NCBI GenBank assembly: GCA_007127165.1
Contig: SKZV01000202.1
Location: 1-51,249, forward strand
Length of the DNA: 51,249 nucleotides
Origin: Rhodovibrio sp.
GTDB lineage: Bacteria; Pseudomonadota; Alphaproteobacteria; Kiloniellales; Rhodovibrionaceae
Direction of reading: 5' to 3'
The position numbers were made by a program, and so were the translations under genes. Positions 44,755 through 51,249 of this stretch are shown one piece after another. Numbering within the stretch: position 1 is the stretch's first letter; every line of letters begins with the position of its first letter. The notes under the pieces are model-generated. The model saw only the letters and a list, made by a program, of their open reading frames with translations. It searched no databases and was not told the DNA's origin.

Positions 44755-46119
44755 TTATTGACCGGCCCGGCGGGCGACTTCGCGCTCGATATCCTGGGCG
44801 CGCAGCCAAGCGGGCGAGTGCCGATCCAGCAGTTGCTGGGCGCGCGCCGATTGCTGGCGGGCCTGCCCCAGATCGCCGCGCGCGAGCGCCGATTCCGCCA
44901 ACGCCAGCGCCGATTGCCCGATATCGCCCGTTCGCCCGTGCGCAATCGCCTTCAGCCGCCACGCGGTCGCATTGGTAGCCTCTTGCGTCAGCACGGCTTG
45001 CAGATGGTCCAGAGCGGGCTCGTTCAAGTCCTCCCGCTCGGTCTGGACCTGCACCTCCGCCAGCCGCAGGCGTAGCAACGGCGAAGCCGGGCGCAGTTCA
45101 ACCGCGCGGCCATAAGGTTCGAGTGCCTCGGTCACGCGGCCATTTTGAAACAGCATCTGCCCCTTCAACTCATGGAAGTAGGGGTCTTCGGGGTGGTCGT
45201 CAATCAGCCCGTCGATCAGCGGCAGCGCCTTGTCGAGGTCCGGGACGCGGAAATACGCGATGGCGCGGGCATAGCGGGCCTGGATCGTGTCCTGGCCGTC
45301 GTATTTGCGCAGTGTGCTCGCGGGCGCCTCCAGAAAGCCGTCCAGCTTGGCATGCATACGCGCGTGCATCTCCTGAAACGCCTCCGGCGCGGGCTCCCCC
45401 TTGTGAGGAGACTCCTCCACCGCCTGTTCCAGAAATTGCATGCGCTCGCGGGTCAAGGGATGGGTGCGCAGATAGGGTTCCTGATTGCCGCTGAGCAGTG
45501 CCTCCTGGTCTTGCATCGAAGACATGAACTCGAGCAAGCCTTCCGGCGAATAGCCCGCCCGGCGCAAATAGGTGACCCCGGCCTGATCCGCCGCCTGTTC
45601 CTGGCTACGCGAATAGGCCAGCATGTCGCCGATCGACAGAGATTGCCCGGCGGTGATCGCCGCCATCGCCACGTCGGCGCGTCCGGTCGCCAGCGCGGCC
45701 CCGAAACCGATAACATAGCTGGCGATCATCTGCGCCGCCGTGCGGTCCATCTGCTGGCGCCGTCCGGCGATATGGCTGCCCGCGATGTGCCCGGCTTCGT
45801 GCCCGATCACGCCCATGACCTGCAGCGGGTCGTCGGCTTCCTGCAACAACCCGGTGTGGAGGAACATGTTCATTCCCCCGGCGACGAAGGCATTGAGGCT
45901 TTTGTCGTTGATCAGGAAGACATCGACCGCCTGGGCGTCGAGTCCGGCCGCTTCGAACATCGGGTTCGAATAGGTGCGGATGATCTCCTCGATCTCGGCA
46001 TCGCGCACGAAACGCAATTCGCGCCCTTGCGCGTCGGCAAGCGGCGGGGCCAGGACCAGGACGGCCACTGCCAGAATGACGGCCAGAAGGCCGGCGCGGA
46101 GTCTGCTCTTGCGCAACAT
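44755..46119 (-). CDS. M48 metalloprotease with TPR domain (BepA-like)
   Basis: A 454-residue periplasmic zinc protease. Signal peptide residues 1-31 or so (LLAVILAVAVLVLAPPLA, ending ADAQG). HEAGH (residues 107-111) is the HEXXH active site and the third ligand is Glu in SQEQAADQAG. The C-terminal half has TPR-like helices (DPYFHELKGQMLFQNGRVTEALE; GQSALALAESALARGD). The family includes BepA, which degrades or chaperones outer-membrane proteins. Start ATG 46119 has AGGGTT upstream; ATG 46164 would extend it without a benefit. Confidence 0.92.
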   Translation of the reverse strand: MLRKSRLRAGLLAVILAVAVLVLAPPLADAQGRELRFVRDAEIEEIIRTYSNPMFEAAGLDAQAVDVFLINDKSLNAFVAGGMNMFLHTGLLQEADDPLQVMGVIGHEAGHIAGSHIAGRRQQMDRTAAQMIASYVIGFGAALATGRADVAMAAITAGQSLSIGDMLAYSRSQEQAADQAGVTYLRRAGYSPEGLLEFMSSMQDQEALLSGNQEPYLRTHPLTRERMQFLEQAVEESPHKGEPAPEAFQEMHARMHAKLDGFLEAPASTLRKYDGQDTIQARYARAIAYFRVPDLDKALPLIDGLIDDHPEDPYFHELKGQMLFQNGRVTEALEPYGRAVELRPASPLLRLRLAEVQVQTEREDLNEPALDHLQAVLTQEATNATAWRLKAIAHGRTGDIGQSALALAESALARGDLGQARQQSARAQQLLDRHSPAWLRAQDIEREVARRAGQ

Positions 46120-46257
46120 CGTAACCCTATGCTTCACAAGGGAGGGTAGCCGGGAAGTCGCCATTGTAGCAATCGTACCTTAAATGGGAAATACGGCACC
46201 TTTGCGAAACATCTTTGTGAGCACCGCTCCACAACCCTCACCTGCAAGGCAGTTATC

Positions 46258-47409
46258 ATGGCTTTGAAAGTCTCCAAACGCGCCGATGTCTCTCCCTTCA
46301 TCGTCATGGATGTGTTGCGCGCGGCCAATGCGCGCGAAGCGGCGGGCGAGACCATTTTGCATATGGAGGTTGGGCAGCCGGGACACAGCGCACCCGAAGC
46401 GGCGCTGAAGGCCGCCGAGCGCGCGCTGCGGAACGGGCGCATGGGCTACACCGACGCTCGCGGCCTGCCGGAGCTTGGAGCGCGGCTGGCCCGGCATTAC
46501 CAGGAGGCCTATGGCGTCGACCTCGATCCGGCCCGCATCATGACGACCACCGGCTCCTCTGCGGGGTTCCTGCTGAGCTTCCTGAGCGCCTTCGATCCCG
46601 GCGACCGGGTTGCGCTCGCGGCGCCCGGCTATCCGGCCTATCGGAACATCCTGTCGGCGCTGGGCCTGGAGCCGGTATGGTTGGAGACCACGGCGGCCGA
46701 ACGGTTTCAGCCGACCCCGGAGTTGCTGGACCGGGTCGAGGGTCCGCTGCACGGCCTGATCGTGGCTAGCCCCTCCAACCCCGCCGGGACGATGCTGGGC
46801 CGCGCCGAAATGAAGGCGCTGGTGGACGCCTGCGCTGAACGCGGCATCCGGCTGATTTCCGACGAAATCTACCACGGCGTGACCTACGAGGCGCGCGGCG
46901 TTTCGGCGCTGGAGTTCACCGACGCGGCAATCGTGGTGAACTCCTTCTCCAAGTACTATGCGATGACCGGCTGGCGGTTGGGCTGGCTGGTCCTGCCGGA
47001 AGACCTGCTGCGCCCGGTGGAGCGCCTGAGCCAAAATTTGTTCATCTCGCCGCCGACGATTTCCCAACATGCAGGACTGGCGGCCCTGGACTGCGGGGCG
47101 GAACTGGACCGCGTTGTCGAGGGTTACAGGCGCAATCGCGATCTCCTGCTCGAGGCCCTGCCGAAGGCCGGATTCACCGAGCTTGCACCGGCCGACGGCG
47201 CGTTCTACCTCTATGCGGATATCGGGCATCTGAGCCACGACAGCCACGACTTCTGCCGCCGGATGCTGGAGGAAACAGGCGTCGCCACAACGCCCGGATT
47301 GGACTTCGACCCGCGCCGCGGGCACCGCTTCATGCGGTTTTCTTTCGCGGGCAGCGAGGTTGAGGTGGCCGAGGCGGCGCGGCGATTGCAGGCTTGGCTG
47401 CGAGGCTGA
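46258..47409 (+). CDS. Class I/II PLP-dependent aminotransferase
   Basis: A 383-residue fold-type I aminotransferase. PLP-lysine is Lys232 in NSFSKYYAMTGWRLGW; Asn174 in SPSNPAG, Asp202 and Tyr205 in SDEIYHG and Arg240 are the other PLP contacts; Arg366-like residue near the end binds the substrate carboxylate. The start MALKVSKRADVSPFIVMDVL and GYTDARGLPELG are typical of aspartate-aminotransferase-like enzymes of the MalY/PatB-like or AAT-I group. The exact amino donor cannot be read off. It diverges from the M48 gene over 138 bp. Confidence 0.9.
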   Translation: MALKVSKRADVSPFIVMDVLRAANAREAAGETILHMEVGQPGHSAPEAALKAAERALRNGRMGYTDARGLPELGARLARHYQEAYGVDLDPARIMTTTGSSAGFLLSFLSAFDPGDRVALAAPGYPAYRNILSALGLEPVWLETTAAERFQPTPELLDRVEGPLHGLIVASPSNPAGTMLGRAEMKALVDACAERGIRLISDEIYHGVTYEARGVSALEFTDAAIVVNSFSKYYAMTGWRLGWLVLPEDLLRPVERLSQNLFISPPTISQHAGLAALDCGAELDRVVEGYRRNRDLLLEALPKAGFTELAPADGAFYLYADIGHLSHDSHDFCRRMLEETGVATTPGLDFDPRRGHRFMRFSFAGSEVEVAEAARRLQAWLRG

Positions 47410-47507
47410 GCCAGCCCGTGTTGCGCGCTCGCATTTCGGCTGAAGCTGGGCTAACGTTTGGGTTGGAGCGGCAATACCGGATTTAGCGGTAGTAACGACG
47501 GACGAAA

Positions 47508-48140
47508 ATGGAACTGACGGCGGATCTTCTTCTGCGTGCCTATGCCGTGGGGATATTTCCGATGGCGGAAAGCCGGCGCGACCCGGAGATCCACTGGATC
47601 GACCCGGAATTGCGCGGGGTGCTTCCGCTCGAGTCCTTTCATATCCCGCGCCGCCTGCGCCGCCGTATTCGGCGCGGCGATTTTCAGGTCACCGCCGACC
47701 GCGCCTTCGCGGAGGTGATCGCCGCCTGCGCCGAAGCCACCTCGGGACGCCCGGACACCTGGATCAACCCGACGATCGAGCGGCTTTACAAGGACTTGGC
47801 GGAGATGGGCTTCGCCCATTCGGTCGAGGTCTGGCAAGGCCGCGATCTGGTGGGCGGACTTTACGGCGTTGCGCTGGGCGGCGCGTTCTTCGGAGAATCG
47901 ATGTTTTCGCGGACGACTGACGCCAGCAAGGTGGCGCTGGTGCATCTGGTGATGCGGCTGCGCAGCGGCGGGTTCCATCTGCTGGATACGCAGTTCACGA
48001 CACCGCACCTGCGCCAGTTCGGAGCGACCGAGATCCGGCGCGATCAATACCGGCACCTCCTCGCCCGCGCCGTCCCGGCAGCGGCGCGATTCCCCACGAC
48101 GCTGAGCGAGGCGGAGGTCAGCCGCTATCTGGCCGACTGA
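47508..48140 (+). CDS. aat: Leucyl/phenylalanyl-tRNA-protein transferase
   Basis: A 210-residue N-end rule enzyme that transfers Leu or Phe to proteins with basic N termini, marking them for ClpAP degradation. Typical segments: [84 protein letters not shown] and the C-terminal [16 protein letters not shown]. Alphaproteobacteria often encode it beside accC; here the cluster is separated by the M15-DsbA-M48 block. Confidence 0.96.
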   Translation: MELTADLLLRAYAVGIFPMAESRRDPEIHWIDPELRGVLPLESFHIPRRLRRRIRRGDFQVTADRAFAEVIAACAEATSGRPDTWINPTIERLYKDLAEMGFAHSVEVWQGRDLVGGLYGVALGGAFFGESMFSRTTDASKVALVHLVMRLRSGGFHLLDTQFTTPHLRQFGATEIRRDQYRHLLARAVPAAARFPTTLSEAEVSRYLAD

Positions 48141-48213
48141 CCCGCCGCGCGCCAGCCGACAATCGCCGCAACTTCCTAGAGGAATTTCCGTGCGGCACCG
48201 CTCACGGTGAATG

Positions 48214-48495
48214 CTACCGCCTGCCTCCAAACCCGCGCCAGTAGGACTCCGGCCCCAGGAGCCCTGCGGTGAGCAGATCGATCTGCGCCCGTTCGATGCC
48301 CACGTCCTGAAGCTCACGGTCCTCCATGCGGCGAAGCTGGCGCGCGGTATCGCGTGCGATGCGCGACCGTTGGCGCTGGAGGTGCCGGGTTTCAACCCGG
48401 TTCGCCAGCCACCTTAAGCTCCGGGCAATGCGGCTTGGGCGAGCGGCGGGGCCTGCTTGCGCCAAACTCTCTTGGCAATGGGAAAGAGTGCTCAT
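48214..48495 (-). CDS. DUF1127-family small protein
   Basis: A 93-residue protein. The C-terminal Arg-rich DUF1127 domain is clear: RQLRRMEDRELQDVGIERAQID. The N-terminal part (residues 15-55) is Arg-rich. DUF1127 proteins are small, abundant alphaproteobacterial proteins that bind RNA and influence phosphate, growth-phase or sRNA-linked physiology in Rhizobium/Rhodobacter relatives. AAGGAGG precedes ATG 48495; the frame extends to 48528, but that start lacks a ribosome-binding site. Confidence 0.88.
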   Translation of the reverse strand: MSTLSHCQESLAQAGPAARPSRIARSLRWLANRVETRHLQRQRSRIARDTARQLRRMEDRELQDVGIERAQIDLLTAGLLGPESYWRGFGGRR

Positions 48496-48632
48496 CCGAT
48501 CCTCCTTATGCGTGTAAGTTTTCCTCATGTATCTTGACGGTTTCGGCTCCTTTGCCTACAAGGAGTAAGCGCTTTTTTGGTGCTCGACAAACGACGTTTC
48601 CTAGAGGCAGACATTAGGAAAACTAAACGATT

Positions 48633-49583
48633 ATGAAGAACCGCTTGCCGCCGCTGAACGCTCTGCGCGCCTTCGAGTCAGCCGGCCGCCACCTGTCTTT
48701 CAGCAAGGCGGCGGCGGAGCTTTACGTGACGCCGGCTGCGATCAGCCACCACATAAAGGCGCTGGAGGAAGACCTTGGGGTTCAGCTATTCCGGCGCGAA
48801 CCCCGGCGTCTGCTGTTGACGGATGCGGGGCAGCGGGCGTTGCCGGGCCTGCGCGAAGCTTTCGAGCGGATGGAAACGGCGCTGGCCGAGGTGCGCGATC
48901 AGGCGGAAGGGTCGCTGCTCACCGTCAGCGCCGTCCCCTCCCTCACCTCGCGCTGGCTGTTGCCGCGCCTGGAGGGATTCCGGCGCGCGCACCCCGATAT
49001 CGATCCGCGCCTCGACGCCAGCGGGCATCTGGTCGACTTTGGCCGGGAAACCGACGTCGACGTGGCGCTGCGTCATGGCTGCGGCGTATATCCCGGGCTG
49101 CATGTGGAGTTCCTGGCCGAGAGCAATCGTCATCCCGTGTGCAGCCCCAAGCTGCTGGAAGGGCCGAATCGGCTGCGCACACTGGCGGACCTGAGGCATT
49201 TCACCCTTATCCATGTGCCATGGAGTCTCTGCGGCGAGACCGAACCGGACTGGGCGGAATGGCTGAAGACGGCGGGCGTGAGCGGCGTGGACGCCGAGCG
49301 CGGACCGCGCTTCAACCATGCCGCCTATGCTATACAGGCTGCCGTCGAGGGCCATGGCGTCGCCTTGGCGAGCGATGTCCTCGTGGCCGACGACATCGCG
49401 GCGGGGCGGCTGGTGCACCCGTTCGGACGCGGGGTTCCCGGCAGGACGCCGTTCGCGTATTACTTCGTGTGCCCGCCGCACAAGTTGCGATACAAACGCG
49501 TCCAGATCTTTCGGGACTGGTTGATGGCGGAACTGGCTGCGGCACAGACTTCGGAAAAGCAGGGAACGGAGCAGCAGGCATGA
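48633..49583 (+). CDS. LysR-family regulator, GcvA-like
   Basis: A 316-residue LysR regulator, GcvA-type: RLPPLNALRAFESAGRHLSF, SKAAAELYVTPAAISHHIKALEE, then effector domain RWLLPRLEGFRRAHPDIDPR. A gcvTHP operon is not in the window. Its stop overlaps the yciB start by four bases (ATGA), an unusual pairing of a regulator with a membrane protein and evidence of translational coupling. It diverges from the DUF1127 gene over 137 bp. Confidence 0.92.
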   Translation: MKNRLPPLNALRAFESAGRHLSFSKAAAELYVTPAAISHHIKALEEDLGVQLFRREPRRLLLTDAGQRALPGLREAFERMETALAEVRDQAEGSLLTVSAVPSLTSRWLLPRLEGFRRAHPDIDPRLDASGHLVDFGRETDVDVALRHGCGVYPGLHVEFLAESNRHPVCSPKLLEGPNRLRTLADLRHFTLIHVPWSLCGETEPDWAEWLKTAGVSGVDAERGPRFNHAAYAIQAAVEGHGVALASDVLVADDIAAGRLVHPFGRGVPGRTPFAYYFVCPPHKLRYKRVQIFRDWLMAELAAAQTSEKQGTEQQA

Positions 49584-50155
49584 GTGACGTAAGCGAGCGC
49601 CCCCAACCGGCCTGGCTGCGCCCGACGATCGATTACGGGCCGCTGGTCGTGTTCCTGGCCGCCTACGTCCTGGCCGACCTCTTCGTGGCGACAGCCGCGA
49701 TCGTGGTGGCGACGGTCGCGGCGCTGGCGCTGTCGCTGGCTTATACCCGAAAGCTGCCGACCTTGCCGCTGGTGACTGGGATTCTGGTGGTCGTGTTCGG
49801 CGGCATGACACTGTGGCTGAACGATCCGGTCTTCATCAAAATGAAGCCGACCATTGTGCAGCTTCTCTTTGCCGCCGTGCTGTTCGGCGGCCTTGCGGTT
49901 GGGCGTCCGTTGCTGCGCCCGGTGCTGGGCATGGCTATGCCCTGGCCGATGAGCGAGCGCGGCTGGACGCTGCTCACGATGCGCTGGGCGTTTTTCTTCC
50001 TTGCGATGGCCGCGTTGAATGAGTTGGTCTGGCGCACGCAGTCGACCGACCTCTGGGTCACCTTCAAGGTCTTCGGGATCATGGTGTTGACGGTGATATT
50101 CGCGATGGCGCAGTTGCCGCTGCTCCAGCGCTACAAAAGCGGCGAGCCGGAGTAG
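49580..50155 (+). CDS. yciB: YciB-like inner-membrane septation protein
   Basis: A 191-residue polytopic membrane protein of the YciB/IspZ (septation protein A) family: IDYGPLVVFLAAYVLADLF near the N terminus, GGMTLWLNDPVFIKMKPTIV, RPLLRPVLG and the C-terminal WVTFKVFGIMVLTVIFAMAQ. Family members help organise the cell envelope and division. Five or so helices are predicted. ATG 49580 overlaps the LysR stop by four bases. The short plus-strand tail ends seven bases before the convergent DUF2155 gene. Confidence 0.92.
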   Translation: MSDVSERPQPAWLRPTIDYGPLVVFLAAYVLADLFVATAAIVVATVAALALSLAYTRKLPTLPLVTGILVVVFGGMTLWLNDPVFIKMKPTIVQLLFAAVLFGGLAVGRPLLRPVLGMAMPWPMSERGWTLLTMRWAFFFLAMAALNELVWRTQSTDLWVTFKVFGIMVLTVIFAMAQLPLLQRYKSGEPE

Positions 50156-50162
50156 AGAGAAG

Positions 50163-50684
50163 TTACTCCACTTCGGCCTCGTCCTCGGCCTCGTCCTCCG
50201 CCTCGCGAACCCGGCAGTCGAGCACCCAGACGTCGTAGACCGGATGCTCCAGCGCGTTGAGCGCCGGGGAAGACGAGAACATCCATCCGGTGAAGGCCCG
50301 CTCGGCTGGCTGATCCGGGCGGATGTCGTCGATTTCGAGGAACACCTTTCGCTCCGGCGGTTCTTCCGGCGGCGCCTTTTCGCAATAGCGCGGGGTGATT
50401 TCCAGGGAGCCGAAGGTCACCGCCGAATCGACACCCACCTCAAAGGTCGAGGTGCGGGCCGTGATCTTGTCCAGGCCCTGAAGCACGACGACATCGGCTT
50501 CGATAGCCGCCGCGGGACCGCTCCACAGCCCGGCCAACAGCCCTCCGGCCAGGATCGCGAGCACACCTGGGCGCACCACGGCAGCGCGTACCGGACTCGA
50601 CTCCCGCAGACCGCTTGGTTTGCCGCCCGTTGTCGCGGAGAAGCGGGTAACGCTTCCCCCAGTGCGCTTTCGTAGGGTGCTCAC
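50163..50684 (-). CDS. DUF2155 exported protein, GTG start
   Basis: A 173-residue protein. The conserved DUF2155 domain starts VVLQGLDKITARTSTFEV and includes the C-terminal AFTGWMFSSSPALNALEHPVYDVW. It is exported: the hydrophobic segment VLAILAGGLLAGLWSGPAAA is a signal peptide (about residues 40-60). The start is GTG at 50684, overlapping the stop of the upstream gene as GTGA. DUF2155 proteins are found beside accC/aat in alphaproteobacteria; function is unestablished. The last ten residues are an acidic Glu/Ala/Asp stretch. Confidence 0.9.
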   Translation of the reverse strand: MSTLRKRTGGSVTRFSATTGGKPSGLRESSPVRAAVVRPGVLAILAGGLLAGLWSGPAAAIEADVVVLQGLDKITARTSTFEVGVDSAVTFGSLEITPRYCEKAPPEEPPERKVFLEIDDIRPDQPAERAFTGWMFSSSPALNALEHPVYDVWVLDCRVREAEDEAEDEAEVE

Positions 50685-50941
50685 TGGCCGCCCCCACCGG
50701 TCTGGCCGTTCTCAGAGCGATTTTTGTAAGGATTCTCCAGCGACTCGATGAGATCGCGCAGCACGTGCCGCACCTGGGCCTCGTCGCACCCCATCAATAT
50801 CGCGTCCTCCAGAGCATCCTGCGCCATCTCCTGAATCTCCACCAAGTTCTCGTTCAGAACCTGAATCTTTTCGCGGCAGGACACGGGCTGCCCGTCCGGC
50901 TGCCGCCAAGTGGGAAGGTCCGGCTTTCGCTGCGCTGTCAT
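50681..50941 (-). CDS. Small conserved protein of unknown function
   Basis: An 86-residue protein. The body is a predicted helix pair: REKIQVLNENLVEIQEMAQD, then ALEDAILMGCDEAQVRHVLRDLIESLENPY, ending in a Gly-rich tail. I recall similar sequences in Rhodospirillales beside DUF2155 genes but cannot name the family. It is coupled to the DUF2155 gene through a GTGA overlap, which supports a real gene. Confidence 0.75.
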   Translation of the reverse strand: MTAQRKPDLPTWRQPDGQPVSCREKIQVLNENLVEIQEMAQDALEDAILMGCDEAQVRHVLRDLIESLENPYKNRSENGQTGGGGQ

Positions 50942-51249
50942 AATCGTCGAATGTCCTCTTTACCGTCCGCTCCGGGCGCTGGGCCGCGGTCAGTAAAACC
51001 GGGTATCGAGGCGGAAACAAGACGGCTGCAACGTTCGCCGCCTCGCGCCATTGCAAGACTCTTTAGTTTTTGCGCAATTTCGGACGGCGGATACCCTTGG
51101 CGGCCGAAGGCCGCCGAGTCGGGCTGTCCACCGGAAAATGCTCTAGCAGGCTGCGGAAAAACGCGCCTGTGCGCCGCCTTTCCTATGGGCGGGGCTTGAA
51201 AATCGGCCTTGCCGCGAAGGGTTTGGCCGTTCTGGCGGCCGGTTTGCGC
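50942..51249. other. Right-edge intergenic region, 308 bp
   Basis: No convincing gene is seen to the window edge. A plus-strand frame to 51199 overlaps the small gene and has no recognisable product. It holds the partial repeat copy at 51067-51146 and an inverted repeat GGCGGCC-GAA-GGCCGCC (51100-51116). Confidence 0.55.
51067..51146. repeat. Partial copy of the 106-bp palindromic repeat
   Basis: Shared with the element at 4415-4520 are TTTTTGCGCA near 51067 and TGTCCAC followed by CGGAAAATGCTCTAG (51125-51146); in the left copy the last two parts are separated by TTCGC. The centre has been replaced by an unrelated GGCGGCC-GAA-GGCCGCC stem. The first hairpin is absent. Confidence 0.65.

Noticed and set aside
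46180-47325. A 381-codon minus-strand frame opposite the aminotransferase
   Set aside because: The plus-strand frame has the complete PLP motif set; the minus one is antisense.
1-51249. CRISPR array, tRNA or rRNA genes
   Set aside because: No regularly spaced direct repeats and no clover-leaf or rRNA core sequence was recognised by eye; a dedicated tRNA scan was not possible.

Overview
The window is GC-rich, densely coded chromosomal DNA of an alphaproteobacterium. The gene neighbourhoods ubiB-coaBC-dut and M48 protease-DsbA-aroQ-accB-accC, a DUF1127 protein, a YciB-type protein, a DUF2155 protein and an SdhAF4 homologue all point there, probably to the Rhodospirillales in the broad sense (inference from gene order and protein style; no database search was possible). 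No rRNA, tRNA, CRISPR array, prophage or intact insertion sequence was recognised.

Layout. 1-4.4 kb: end of ubiB, coaBC, dut, an Rrf2 regulator, cysK and a convergent short LOV blue-light receptor, followed by a 106-bp palindromic repeat. 4.6-8.5 kb: a CobD/CbiB-family cobalamin protein and a large MscS-type channel. 8.7-21.3 kb: housekeeping genes (YciI, EVE, acetyl-CoA synthetase, cupin, CheZ, cytochrome c, lipoprotein, nuclease, SdhAF4, HtpX, tyrosine phosphatase, YihY, FabI, AroC) mixed with small unknown proteins. 21.5-25.4 kb: a giant AsmA-family protein and an exported unknown protein.

25.5-35.2 kb is a catabolic island. On the minus strand a carbon-nitrogen hydrolase, the four subunits of a sarcosine-oxidase-like enzyme (B, D, A, G) and formate-tetrahydrofolate ligase form a tight operon; on the plus strand a second DAO-type flavoenzyme diverges from it. 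Together they would release, demethylate and oxidise an N-methyl compound and pass the C1 unit to folate. The delta subunit has lost two of the four usual zinc ligands, so the true substrate may not be sarcosine.

35.2-36.7 kb is a graveyard of toxin-antitoxin genes: a Fic protein with one in-frame amber codon, its small partner, a frameshifted AbrB/MazE antitoxin, and an orphan 57-residue paralogue of the Fic partner. 36.7-40.7 kb: LysR regulator, EamA transporter, a small unknown protein and AsnB, ended by a pair of inverted REP-like units. 40.9-51.2 kb: accC-accB-aroQ, an M15 peptidase-like protein, DsbA-like thioredoxin, M48 protease, PLP aminotransferase, Aat, DUF1127, LysR-yciB, DUF2155 and a small conserved protein, with a partial copy of the 106-bp repeat near the right edge.

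Most signal lies in the toxin-antitoxin remnants, the divergent Sox-like operon, the LOV protein and the palindromic repeats. The rest is ordinary core chromosome.
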